Shown here piece by piece: positions 54,234 to 64,000 of a stretch of 64,000 nt of DNA; positions within the stretch are counted from its first letter, which is position 1, and every line of letters begins with the position of its first letter. The DNA is from Limnephilus marmoratus (Eukaryota > Arthropoda > Insecta > Trichoptera > Limnephilidae). Below the pieces are notes generated by a model. It saw only the letters and a list, made by a program, of their open reading frames with translations, ran no database searches and was not told where the DNA came from. Location: positions 35,224,676 through 35,288,675 of the forward strand of contig OU862915.1 of the NCBI GenBank assembly GCA_917880885.1. Reading direction: 5' to 3'. The position numbers and the translations under genes were made by a program.

Positions 54234-56281
54234 TGTATATTATTACTGTTTTCAAACCATCTCCTGTGTTTTTGGAAGGGCCGGCCTATACTAGATTTAA
54301 ATAACACATGTCCTAGATAAAAATCCCTCACAAGCCAAATCCGTTACACATAAAAACACAGAACAAACTTTGGTTCACATGCCTTTTTTCCGGCTTTTTT
54401 AACACGATCTTTGCTCTAAAAAAGGTGTAAAACTAATTTAATCAATATATCTTGTTATAAAGAGATTAAATGTAGGGTAGGTTATTATGATTAAATGTAG
54501 GGTAATTAATATATCAGGGTATTGGCACTGGAAGTGTTGTGTTGATTTGTACCTACTATGTGATCAGTTATCATGACATTTACACCTCTTATTAAGTGGG
54601 TGTATTTAATGTTAATTATTCAGGGTTATATATATGAAGGTACACAGTTATCAGCTTTAATCCCATGGGATTTTTGGACGCCAAATCTCGTGGGTACGAG
54701 ATATGCTGACTGTGTCGGTAGGCATGAAAAATCTCCCATCAGAGCGTGGGCACTGTTATTTTATTCATTGTTGTAAAGCTTGGAAAATAAGAAATAAAAG
54801 AGTGGATGTAAAACAAGATTATTATATTGGAATATTAACATACCTGTGGACCATACTAAGAGCTAGCTAAAACCTATTATTTTTATGCGACGATTCCGGA
54901 TGCCTAATATTGCACCGTGAGGGGCCCCTTTTCTCCCTCACGTTGCCTCCGCGCCAGGTTTGCAAGCTTCTCCATCCATCTGGGTGATTATTACGTTTGA
55001 GATCACCATGGTGTCCTCCGTCATGTGGTTGCAGTAATGGAAATGTCCTCCATCAGGTTGTGAAAAGAATCGGCGGGGACTACACGGACGGGTCGTGTCC
55101 CTTTGTATAATTGAGAATCCATCTCGTCGAATGACGGATGATAAATATAATCGCAGATTACAGTAAAACTGGGTCGGTCAAGCCGCCATTATCGCACCAC
55201 GGGATTCTATACTGGAATACCCGTAAACAAGAATTCTCCAGTCGCGATAACCTTGTATCGGCTGGGAATAAAAGGAAACTCGTTCACATTTTAAATAAAC
55301 TAGAAACAACCCGCCGATTGAATATTTAACATATTAAATAAATTTAAATCCACATTTTCCGACTGTCGGATTCACGTCCTGCCCTGGAGACGCGAATCCA
55401 AAAAGTGAGGGGAAATCGATTATTATCCCCCTATCGACCGAAAGTAAAACCACTCGGAGAAAAAGTGTAATTTATAAGTGGCCAGTAAAATAATTGAATT
55501 TATTACTATAGACAAATATTAACAACCCTGGGGCAATTTTGAACAATAATCAATTATTTTCATAACAATCTGTTAAATGCAAAACTTCACTTGATATTAT
55601 AACAGGTAATGTAATCAATTGTACCTATCATTATATTAATGAAAAAAATAAAATATACAAACTGGAGGCCGTAAACTCAATCTTTTAGAGCAGTTGAAAA
55701 ATAACAATAATTCTAATTTGATAAATGAACAAAAACAATATAATTCGCTCGCTACTCTTAGATATGTTAAAGCCAAGTTCAAATATAAGAGACCATAAAA
55801 ATACTTAAATATGCTAGAGAATATATGTAGTCATTATTTGGGAATGACTCACTTAACAACCTTCAGTTAAATTTTAATAATGCAGTAATTGGGAAAACTG
55901 TAAACGAGTATAAACCATTCATAATTTCCAATATTTTACTTAAAAATCAATAAGGGCAGGTATTAAAAACAAAAAAACATTAAGTTTTTCATCATAAACA
56001 CCTACCTAGAAATAATTTAAATACATTGTCTGTAAGTGGCCTAATCATTGTTTGATAATGCCTTCAGAAGGTCAAACAGCTGTCACGCATAATAATAATT
56101 ACATCGCAGAACTTGTTTATAAACAAATAATGTGATGTCAGATAGAAGTATAATTTACCAATAAAATTGGAATATTATGCTACCTCACTTTTCCAATAAA
56201 TACATGTGTTTCTGTGATTGGTCGTTTGTCAGAAAATATCATTAATAATATGATTTCCACTGGGATCAAACAACTAACATC
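54234..56281. other. 2-kb stretch, nothing recognised
   Basis: The frame at 54573-54776 has no recognisable motif. The GC-richer segment 54900-55220 shows no repeat match. It may be host sequence. Confidence 0.4.
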
Positions 56282-56283
56282 TC

Positions 56284-56312
56284 TATAAAAGCGGAAAGTT
56301 GAATTCAGTGTT
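56284..56312 (+). promoter_or_regulatory. Candidate TATA/Inr core promoter
   Basis: TATAAAA at 56284 is followed 21 bases later by TCAGTG (56305), which matches the arthropod initiator. Spacing is a little shorter than typical. Transcription would run to the right into a short frame (56348-56557) without a recognisable domain. It could serve a small gene or a retroelement. Confidence 0.35.
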
Positions 56313-56648
56313 GATCGTTGTTAATTTTTGTTCCAAAATAGGTTTGTTTGATGCACTACAGTTTACCTGCTATACACTACAGCAAAATATTTGATAAAAT
56401 AAACAAGCTGGAAACTGGATCATGTCAGTTCTCGATGATATTAATTGCAATGACTTCCACGAACATACGCGATTATGTTTTCAGTAAGCTAACTTTGATG
56501 AAAAGTTTTTATGGGTGTAGTGAGCTTCAAAACCTTTTTTCATTGGATAGTAAATGACGAAAATAATATTCAGTCTGTTGAGGACCAAAAATACCTATAA
56601 TTTGTCAGTTAAAAAGTATTATGTCTTGTGTGAGTTATAACTGATTTG
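56313..56648. other. Unassigned stretch
   Basis: It holds one 69-codon frame (56348-56557) behind the candidate promoter, with no known motif and no obvious repeat similarity. Confidence 0.35.
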
Positions 56649-56649
56649 G

Positions 56650-57370
56650 CGTATGTTTGGGAGGTGAAAATGGGTACCGCCGCCGCGGAAATCATTTATT
56701 GGATAACCAACTCCCCTGCTGTAGGTCACCCCAAGTGGTTCGCTATGTTTAGTGGTGACTTAGGAAGGGTGCCTCGTGATCTCTTGGTGGGTCAGATCGA
56801 GAGAGACTGGTTGAATGAAACCTTTTGACTTCTCCAGCCGGAATCTCTCGAGCCAACGTCTTGCACTGCAGTGGATGGGATTGATTGAAACATCCGTCAC
56901 TCCTGGTCACATTTACCCCCAGAAGATTCCTACCCACCCGTTTTTGAAGTAAAACTTCTTTAGCCCGTTGTGAATAGAAATTCAGATGAAGCGGAAGTGG
57001 ATCACAAAAATTTATTATTTGAGGGTCCTTGGTTCAAATATAATGCGGTAAATTCACGGCTCCGCGCGAGCCTCCGATAGCGTCGAGGCGTAAAGCGCGT
57101 GAAAAATCTCAGTGGCTAGAGACATCCAACGAACGTTTTTGTAAAATCAATATCCAATCTTCAAACCACTTTAAAATAAACAGGCAACAGAAAAGAAAGC
57201 GACATCTAGCGACTTTCTGGTTTCACTTCTACTGCGTATGAATTGCACACTCTGATTTTTTCCCAGAACTTTCTTTCCTTTCTTTGCCTAAAAAGTCCCT
57301 CTACAGAGCATCCCCAAAAATCACACAGCCCCCGTGTTATTTTTTCCCTCAATAGATTTCCCTCTAAAAG
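56650..57370 (+). repeat. Family A copy split by family D
   Basis: Module A in plus orientation runs 56650-56942 and resumes at about 57255 ('cccagaactttctttccttt') to 57370. The two parts together make a near-complete copy. The ~310 bp between are a family D insertion. Confidence 0.75.
56943..57252 (+). repeat. Family D insertion in family A
   Basis: It starts 'ttttgaagtaaaacttcttt' and ends 'tctactgcgtatgaattgca', the same ends as at 12268-12640. The interior has CpG-rich words ('ctccgcgcgagcctccgata'). Its location inside a known repeat gives good boundaries. It is non-coding and its class is unknown. Confidence 0.65.
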
Positions 57371-57419
57371 TAAAAAACTGACAAATTTTTTTTCGAATGT
57401 TGTTTATAAAAAAAAAAAA

Positions 57420-57575
57420 TTATAAGGGTTCTATTGGATGCCTGTGGCACACCAGAGTTTGTAAGGTACACGCTAGAGTTTAAATCATCATGTGTACCAT
57501 AACGACACGAATATTGTTCCTTTTTATTCAAATGGTTACCAAAAAGTTTCAATAAATGTTCAGAAAAATACATTC
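57420..57575 (-). pseudogene. LINE reverse transcriptase scrap
   Basis: The minus strand reads 'LLKLFGNHLNKKEQY' ... 'SSVYLTNSGVPQASN', the segment up to the 'GVPQGS' box of a Jockey-like reverse transcriptase. It is very similar to the piece at 60420-60500 ('acaccagagtttgta'), so both stem from one LINE family. Confidence 0.65.
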
Positions 57576-57629
57576 TGAGAGCCTGCTTAGGAACACTAAT
57601 GGTGGGTTTGTGTAAAAAAAATTACAATT

Positions 57630-57775
57630 CATCATTTTAAGATAATTTTCATGTTCTGTGAAAGCTCTATTCAAGTTTTGTGATTATTTCAGTTTTATGA
57701 AACAACTGGCCTAAATTCTAAAATAACAGAACTTGAATAGAACCTACACAGAACGTGAATTGTTCAAATGTTTTT
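57630..57775. mobile_element. Fold-back MITE, related to 31460-31653
   Basis: 'tcatgttctgtgaaagctct' and, inverted, 'agaacctacacagaacgtga' form arms. The words 'attcaagttttgtga' and 'cagaacttgaatagaa' match the MITE at 31460-31653. Confidence 0.5.
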
Positions 57776-58054
57776 AGACAATCCATCCTAAGTCATCAAC
57801 CTTATTGAAAGCCACGTAATATGTAAATACCATTAAATTTGTAGTGGTTGATCGGTCACGTCTATATCCATATTGTTGTTCCTCGAGTAGTAGAACACGA
57901 GGTGTTGGGAAGTACCTGACTCTTCCGATCAATTAAGAAAACGGCATAGGTCAGTTTAATCGAAACGCTGATTGCTATGGCATTCTCTGTTTAACGAAGA
58001 AACCTGTAGAGCCAAGAATTTTTAACTTTTCTTTACTCGGATATGATTTTTATT
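57776..58054. other. No recognised feature
   Basis: 'gacgggaagtacctgactct' near 57910 may be a trace of module B. Nothing firm. Confidence 0.3.
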
Positions 58055-58170
58055 TAGATTTTCACGGCCAAAAGTATTTTCGTTATTTTTTTTGGGGTGT
58101 TAAACCGTATTGCACTACTTCCTTCTTTAGCCAATGTTTTGAACAGCGTAACAGTATCCATAATCTTCTT
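58055..58170 (-). repeat. Penelope end fragment
   Basis: 'agattttcacggccaaaagt' to 'ttagccaatgttttgaacag' is the Penelope terminal segment in minus orientation. The GAAAC box is changed to 'caaaac', so the hammerhead-like core is broken here. Confidence 0.65.
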
Positions 58171-59039
58171 CTACTCGATCTTTTTTAGATCCGTACTTCC
58201 TTCAGCCAAATAATACCTGTTTCCGTGCCATATTTTGAGGAAGAATTTGAAAATCGAATATGTAATGTTAGAATATGTATTTCCAACATAATTAATATTA
58301 ATTTTGCAAAATGTAAATAATCATGAAATATAAAATAAATAAACCAAAAAACGTTTTTTTTTACTAAAGTTAAATTAATAGCCACGGCCGAAGATTCAAT
58401 CCCGATCTTCCGCTTGGCACGAACTAAAAGACTGATTTTTATACGACTACTGAAAAAACGGCTGCATAAATGCATTACACACATACTTGTACTACGTGAA
58501 GAAGAAGAATAATATATATTTTTTAATTTTTTTTAATATGACATCCATCACTAACGATATTATTATTATTATATATTTCTGACAAGGAATAAAACTAAAT
58601 GACACTGGATAGTAAAACCATAAACCAAACAATCAATTTGCCCAAAGTCAAGTCAAAAAATAAACTACAACACGTTTAGTATTTTTTGTGCAGATTCAAC
58701 AAACTTCGGGAGTTTGAAAATCACGATAGTAAAGGCTGCTAGCTCTAAACTCCGAAAGATGCTGTAAAAGTTGCCGCAAGTTCAAGTTAGTGGGAATTAA
58801 TGAGTCTCCAGGGACAAACACTGGTCCATTCTTAGTGGCAAAGTTTGGTAATATAGCGAACAGATGGAAGTATCCCGGTGCTGAAATAGTGGGACAGACT
58901 TGTAATTCATTGCTTAGGAAAACGGCCTTTTTATTTTTGTTCTTCTTTTGTAAATAAAAGTAATGTCAATGACCTTTGTTAGAAATGTAGGTAAAAGGTT
59001 TTTTAAATTTTATTAAACACCTTTTATAAAACGCCTTAA
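58171..59039. other. AT-rich stretch, nothing recognised
   Basis: No repeat match or coding motif was seen. Confidence 0.45.
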
Positions 59040-59155
59040 TAGTCAGGTAGTTCACAATCTCCCTCATCCCGTCTCCTTCTCCTCTCCAGCCTCTTCAGCC
59101 GTACAACTTACTCCTGGTTAGGAAGTCATAACCTCACTGGATCCGGTAAGAAGAT
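59040..59155 (-). repeat. Family B fragment
   Basis: 'tcaggtagttcacaatctcc' to 'tcataacctcactggatccg' is a diverged module B in minus orientation. Confidence 0.5.
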
Positions 59156-59269
59156 CCGGTAATCCAGTAATAAGCGGTATTGGATGTAAGTTTTCTTTTT
59201 ATTTTTTGTGTGAACTTTTCGAAATGGATCGTAAGTATAAATTGTTACGATATACGAAATGCCCCCTCT

Positions 59270-59575
59270 CAAGTTAGAGCGCACGCCACTGTGTAGGCAA
59301 ACAGTTGCGCTTTCTCTCTGCTAGCGCGCCGCGCGCTGACGGCGGTGGAACGCGAGCCACGGCCGACCGGCTGGCAGCCGCGGCCCGCCATTCTGCCCCG
59401 AGCTCGCTTCGAGCGCACGTGTACGTGAACCATCATGTTGCACTGTACCGGAACATTCTGCGAAGCCGCCATGGCGGTTGTGTTTTGCATAGTGACTTGC
59501 GGGAATGCCAAGAACGGCTAAATTCCCTCCACATAACCGAATCTCCAAGAGACCAGGCTGCTGCTGTGAGTACTT
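59270..59575 (+). promoter_or_regulatory. CpG-rich candidate host promoter and first exon
   Basis: In a strongly AT-rich window this ~300 bp is GC-rich with many CpG ('gcgcgccgcgcgctgacggc'). It ends in a good splice donor, CT|gtgagt at 59566. It contains the palindrome 'ccgccatggcgg' (59466-59477), which includes YY1/Pho-like 'gccgccat'. An ATG inside it (59471) opens a 16-codon frame that stops at 59519-59521. This combination suggests an untranslated first exon and promoter of a host gene on the plus strand, with later exons beyond this window or unrecognised. A GC-rich repeat remains possible. Confidence 0.45.
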
Positions 59576-60145
59576 GAGCTATTTAACCCCTATTTAATGC
59601 GTGTGTTCCTTGTAAATTCAACGCGAAGATAAATGACCACCCCCAGAGAGATTTTAGGGCCAAATTCACCCGATTTAGATAGAATTACTGTTGCTACCCT
59701 GTACTATTCTGCTTGCATTGTTGTATCATTGTTGTTTACGAAAGAATTCTACCCAATACAACTGTTATTTACTGTAGCCACTTGTTTCACTGTCTCCCCC
59801 AGCCCGTAGGATTTGAGCTTATTTCAGGGATGCCACACAAATGCCTCAGAGATCCTACCACCCTGATGATAGTCTCCTCCGCTCTGCTGACCATTCTGAG
59901 CTAGTTTGTCGGCAGAAGGTAGGCACCTCAGGTAGGTGTATCTAACAAAATATAATGTTATATATTTTTGACGAATTGCATGTTTTACGACCCTTATCAG
60001 TAATAAACAACAATAAGAGTATTAATGACAATAATAATAGTGTACAACTTCCCCAACGTAAAGTAAGAGATCCGGGAGGAAGGTTAAACTACTCACAAAC
60101 CTGCGGTCAGCACAAACCAGAAGTGTGCGTCCGCCTATGTCTCTA
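59576..60145. other. Possible intron or intergenic
   Basis: If 59566 is a splice donor, this would be the first part of an intron. No acceptor plus coding exon was recognised. Confidence 0.3.
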
Positions 60146-60268
60146 ACTGTTGCCGCTTGAAATGCAAGATCTTTTGCAAATAAACACAATGATATTGTGG
60201 ATCTGATACGTGGCAAAGGTATTCTTATTTTGGCGCTATCGGAGACTTGGTTTGAAAATGCAGAATCC
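60146..60268 (+). pseudogene. LINE endonuclease N-terminal fragment
   Basis: The plus strand reads 'NARSFANKHNDIVDLIRGKG' then 'ILILALSETWFENA'. This is the start of the apurinic-type endonuclease of Jockey/CR1 LINEs ('NARSL.NK..EL......DI..L.ETWL'), including the catalytic Asn (N of NARS) and Glu (E of SETW). It is cut off at about 60268. Confidence 0.75.
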
Positions 60269-60269
60269 C

Positions 60270-60595
60270 AGGCAATGAAAACCCTTCGGTAATGTGGATT
60301 CTCGGTAAACGAAGCTACAAGTCCTTTTAAAACTAATACAAATATTATTAATTTTACAAATCACGGGGAGTTCCAATTGTAGCGCAAATGGAATTCGGTT
60401 AGATAGTAAAAGTAAGATGTTGTTTATAAAAATTATAAATAATAAGGGCCCTATATTAGATCCCTGTGGCACACCAGAGTTTGTAGGTTATACGCTTAAA
60501 ATCACCGTACGTTAGGGGTTTACCACTTTTGAGGTTATCGGTTGCAAGGCATCGGTGCATCACTCGTGATAATCTCCACCGGCTGCAATTTTTTT
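60270..60595 (-). pseudogene. LINE RT fragment inserted in inverse orientation
   Basis: The minus strand gives 'NLQTLVCHRDLI' and 'GPYYL' shifted against 'PQGSNIGPLLFIIFINNILL', i.e. the 'GVPQGS..GPLLF.IFIN' box with frameshifts. It lies between two plus-strand endonuclease pieces of what may be the same LINE family. This suggests an inversion during insertion (twin priming) or a later insertion. Confidence 0.6.
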
Positions 60596-60596
60596 T

Positions 60597-60830
60597 TTGA
60601 ATGAATTCAGATTTCTTGTTGAATGCAACTCCAACTACAATTGTGGCGCTATAATTTCCGGCGATGTAAATATTCACTTGCAAAATAAAACTAATTCCAT
60701 TTTCATAAAATTCACCAAAATTCTGCGTGACTTCAGTTACGAGCCATACTTCAAAATAATTGTCAAACCGGGAGTCGATATAGTTTCCTTGACTTTTCAC
60801 ACGATATGGGTGCTCTTGTGAGGCGTAACG
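60597..60830 (+). pseudogene. LINE endonuclease later fragment
   Basis: 'GAIISGDVNIHLQNKT' followed by 'FIKFTKILRDFSYEPYF' matches the middle of the LINE endonuclease ('ILVGDFN.DL......F...L..F.L'), with the catalytic D and N (GDVN for GDFN). It continues the endonuclease begun at 60146. Confidence 0.7.
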
Positions 60831-61298
60831 AAAAAACGCGCATAAATATTATTAATGATTTTAATTGGAGGACTGTAGATTAAAATCGGTGACCAAGGTC
60901 ATTAAGAGTGATGATAAAAAAAAAAAAAAAATGGTTAAATAGGTTAAGTTAGATTAGGGTTACCGGCTATTATATAATTATTTTTTCTCAGCTTTTAATG
61001 ACCTTTCTGAGGTGGTTCTGAGTTGGCATGGAACCATTAAAATCTATGTTATGCATATATTATTATACCTTACCTCCAAAACACCGATTGAATTATTGGC
61101 TACCTACAATATAAATACAAAATCCAATTTTGCAAGGTAAATAAAACGAAACGAAATTAAAATATCAATTGAACCGTGCCATTTTAATCGACGAAAATGT
61201 TGAAATTATTGCTTATCGTTTTGAAAAATTATTTGGAAGTGATTTTTACATTATGAAAATAGAAAATTCATTCTGTAAAATAATTTATTTCTTACTGG
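60831..61298. other. AT-rich stretch, nothing recognised
   Basis: An A-run at 60917-60933 may be a retroelement tail. Nothing else was seen. Confidence 0.4.
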
Positions 61299-61690
61299 CG
61301 AATACCCGGCGTGCGTTGCGATGCAATTCAAAGAAAGAAATTGTTCCACTTTGCTTGTGCTTTCCTAGGTGTTCCCTTCTTCTTCAGCTAAACTACTAGT
61401 ATGTATATGAAATACCCACATTTTTTAAACAATTCGCACGCCACTATTCTATTTCTTATACAAACTTCGTAATGCCAGAGCTGACTATTTTATAAAGAAC
61501 CTTTGCTGGCGTATGCACAACAAAAAAAGTTTCATCGGGTGAGTGGTATATGAAAGAATAAAGGACAAACATTGAAATAGTAATTTTTTTGCCTAAATGG
61601 AATTACATTTTTTTTTCATTTAGCTTGACGACAACGAGCGTCAAGAAAGTTTTAAGGAGGATTTTTATGTTATTTTAAAAATATTAAAAA
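61299..61690 (-). mobile_element. Possible Helitron remnant
   Basis: The minus strand has 'gcatcgcaacgcacgccggg' followed by 'tattcgcc', similar to the 3' hairpin of the Helitron at 33962-33991 ('ggcatagcaacgcatgccgg'). The CTAG end is not preserved. The extent is a guess. Confidence 0.35.
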
Positions 61691-62484
61691 GTTTTAAATT
61701 AAGTGTTTTTAGATTACCCAACTAAATAAATTTATGACAAAATATAACAATTGCATCCCAAAAAGAACGTGAGCCCTGTGTGGAGCTAATGTGAAAAAAA
61801 ATAAGAAATTTGAAAATAAAAACATCAGGTATAAAAACAAAGATATAAAATTAATTATTTTATTTTACATATAAAATTACACGGGATAATAGGGACTTAG
61901 GTACTTGACGTGTGGTTCCTGATATTATTAGGAGTAAAAAAAGAATCTACTAAAAAGAAATGTTGGTTTCCGGCATCGATCAATATAGCAGTACATCGGT
62001 GATCTCCGCTGACAACAATATAGTTTAAAAAAATATATATTGTTTCGCATATCGTCATTGGTCACTCAGCCGAGTAACCGCCTTAACTGTACAATGTCTA
62101 GTGTTTTTTTAAGGTTTTTTAATCTCAAAATCTCTGTTTTACTTTAGAAAAAAAAGAAATTGTTATTTCAATACAAAAATTTTGCCAAAGGATGCTGCAG
62201 AAACACAGGAAAGACTACCTTTGATTTTTGTTTGTGTTTGGTTTTGTTCTAAATGTCACTTCGATTTACCAAGTGTTTTCTTTTGAATTCCTAATAATTA
62301 TTGAAATATTTTCACAATAAAGTCTTTTCACAGTAAAACAAGAATATCTTTATCTGAAGTAAGACATATCAAATATTATAATACCATTTGAAAATCTACA
62401 CTAAATGAACAACTTTTTTTAATGACCTACATTCAAGGTCATCGTAGTACATTTTTTCAGAAAAGTGATTTAATCACTTACTTA
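61691..62484. other. AT-rich stretch, nothing recognised
   Basis: 'gtgtggagctaatgtgaaaa' at 61778-61797 is the last 20 bases of module A in plus orientation. The rest is unassigned. Confidence 0.4.
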
Positions 62485-62485
62485 T

Positions 62486-62790
62486 TTTTTTACATTAGTT
62501 CCGCATAGGAAAGAAAAAATCTTTCTAAGGAAAAAGTCTTTTTAGGGAAAGGAAGGAAAGAACGTTCTGGGAAGGAAAAAGGTATGAAGGATGGTAGAAA
62601 TCTGGAGGCCTGTATGTCCAGGAGTGACAGACAAATAAATCTCTCCTAATGCTGTGCAAGGCGATGGGTCGAGAGAGTCCGGCTGGAATGGTCTAGGATA
62701 GATCTTCCTCAACCAGTCTCTCCTGATCTGGCCCGCCATGATAGGCAAACGTATTCGCCGCCAAAACCTATAAAAACCTCACCGACACAC
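62486..62790 (-). repeat. Family A copy
   Basis: A T-run then 'acattagttccgcatagg' to 'ccaaaacctataaaaacctc' is module A in minus orientation, missing its 5' quarter. Non-coding. Confidence 0.7.
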
Positions 62791-63842
62791 CTAACAAATT
62801 TAAAAATATTGCGAAAATGTTCGCATCTTTCATAGGTTCAGGAATTGTTAGTTTTATTTTGAACTGTAGTCTACCACAGGTCTATTCTAAGTTGCGTTAT
62901 AAAAATTATAAAAATTTGAATCTAAGAATATGGAAATTTGTTACCGTGGCACTCGAAAAACTGACCGAAGGTGTCGATTTTCACGAAATTCATAAAAGTG
63001 TCAATACTTCGAAAACGTACGACAATTTAACAAACTCACATCAGCCCTCTTAGGGCTAAATGCCAATTCAGACATAAGCGATATTTGCTGCCTCTATAGG
63101 TTGCGAAAAACATCAAGCGGATTCCGCCGGGTGTTTGTGTGAGCTTTCGCAACTTGCGCAAAACTAGAATCCCCGCCAATTCCGAAATACCGCCTGGAAA
63201 GGCGCTATCTTTTCGCTTGTTTTGCGAAATAGGTACTATCATCACCATCTATTTCAATTTTAATTTTTTTTTTCAATGGACATGCATGATCACAGTGTAC
63301 ATATGAATTTATTCGCGGACTGTACAAACGTGACTGACTAGACGGGCGAAAATCAACAACGTTTAGCTGCCCGTTGCAAAAGTGAGATCCGCAAAGGGTT
63401 TGAACAGAGAGAATTCCGCATACCAAAATCGGTTTCATAATCATTTTAAAAATGGCTATTATATATTTAGGAAACATATCGTTACATAAATTCATTTTAA
63501 AAATCATCGTAAAAGTAATAATTTCTCGCAATCCATTTTCATTTCATGATTAAAAATTGCTTTTTGTCAGTACGAAATATTAGTCGGTAAAAAAAACCGA
63601 TGCCGTATTAACACATTGCGACCAGTTGCAATATCAATCCGTCGGTTTTTTTATTAATAAAAATAAATGGCCAAGTATCGGTGATGCGAGAATCATTTCA
63701 TAAATTAATTAAAGTTGCCAAATAAATTGCAATTTCATGCATGTTTTATTACAGCGCAAAATATTATGTTTTGCAATAAAACAAACAAATTTCGTCGTGA
63801 AATGAAAATTGCGTTTTGACCGACAGAGGGATCCTTCATGGT
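62791..63842. other. AT-rich stretch, nothing recognised
   Basis: Short frames at 62817-63053 and 63205-63531 (minus) show no recognisable motif. No repeat match was found. Confidence 0.4.
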
Positions 63843-63895
63843 ATTTTTTTTTGGCTTATATTGCCGTGTTGTTTTTTTTTCGGACAGTGTAGCAA
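63843..63895 (-). repeat. Penelope end remnant
   Basis: 'ttggcttatattgccgtgtt' followed by 'ttcggacagtgtagcaac' retains the order of the Penelope terminal segment (minus orientation), with a deletion between. The hammerhead-like core is lost. Confidence 0.4.
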
Positions 63896-64000
63896 CATAC
63901 GGGGGCAATTGAAGCTACAATTTACAAAGGGAACAAGTTCAATAATGGGTCATTTAAAAATATTTTCTGATTATTTATAATATTTAAATTTGAATTTTCG

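Overview
This is a eukaryotic window, almost certainly from an arthropod and most likely an insect. It is AT-rich, has no bacterial-style operons, and is almost entirely made of transposable elements and their remains. The kinds of element present support this: Penelope-like retroelements with a GIY-YIG endonuclease, Jockey/CR1-like and other non-LTR retrotransposons, Helitrons, hAT-type MITEs, and an intron-containing DNA transposon whose protein resembles a family common in insect genomes. I see no complete conserved host protein gene, no rRNA, no intact tRNA and no CRISPR. The only convincing trace of a host gene is a CpG-rich patch at about 59270-59575 that ends in a splice donor.

Layout. 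1-9 kb: copies of a high-copy modular repeat (here 'family A/B'), a MITE nested inside one copy (2761-2986), a 5'-truncated Penelope-like element on the minus strand with its GIY-YIG domain and a hammerhead-like core (4850-6302), a second decayed GIY-YIG piece (about 7130-7300), and a Helitron end split by a family A insertion (7431-8050). 9-20 kb: a tandemly duplicated retroelement tail, two adjacent hAT-like MITEs (10446-11412), an inverted-dimer Penelope derivative with a 14-bp target duplication (11572-11934), LINE tails and more family A/B copies. 20-26 kb: a 5'-truncated LINE reverse transcriptase (21246-22283, minus) and two Helitron 3' ends.

26-31 kb is the best preserved gene-bearing part. 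A 4.06-kb DNA transposon (26194-30250) has 37-bp terminal inverted repeats (36/37 identical) and a multi-exon transposase-like gene (26720-29764). It sits inside an older element whose inverted arms lie just outside it (about 26020-30750). 31-37 kb holds another inverted-dimer element with a 14-bp target duplication (31685-31871), a 768-bp Helitron with a purine-rich filler (33224-33991), and decayed LINE fragments. 37425-44602 is a 7.18-kb LTR element with two 688-bp LTRs, a 4-bp target duplication (GCAT) and no recognisable gag or pol, so it is a large non-autonomous (LARD-like) element. 44.6-64 kb is mostly unassigned AT-rich DNA with LINE tails, a Helitron, further family A/B copies and the CpG-rich candidate promoter.

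How the parts relate. Many insertions are nested, which gives relative ages: MITE into family A, family A into a Helitron, a Penelope derivative into family B, and the DNA transposon into an older fold-back element. Autonomous sources (Penelope-like, LINE) and the short derivatives they may have mobilised occur together. Two RNA structures recur: hammerhead-like cores in Penelope-derived tails, and a LINE 3' stem-loop whose stem changes sequence in compensating ways while its loop is kept.
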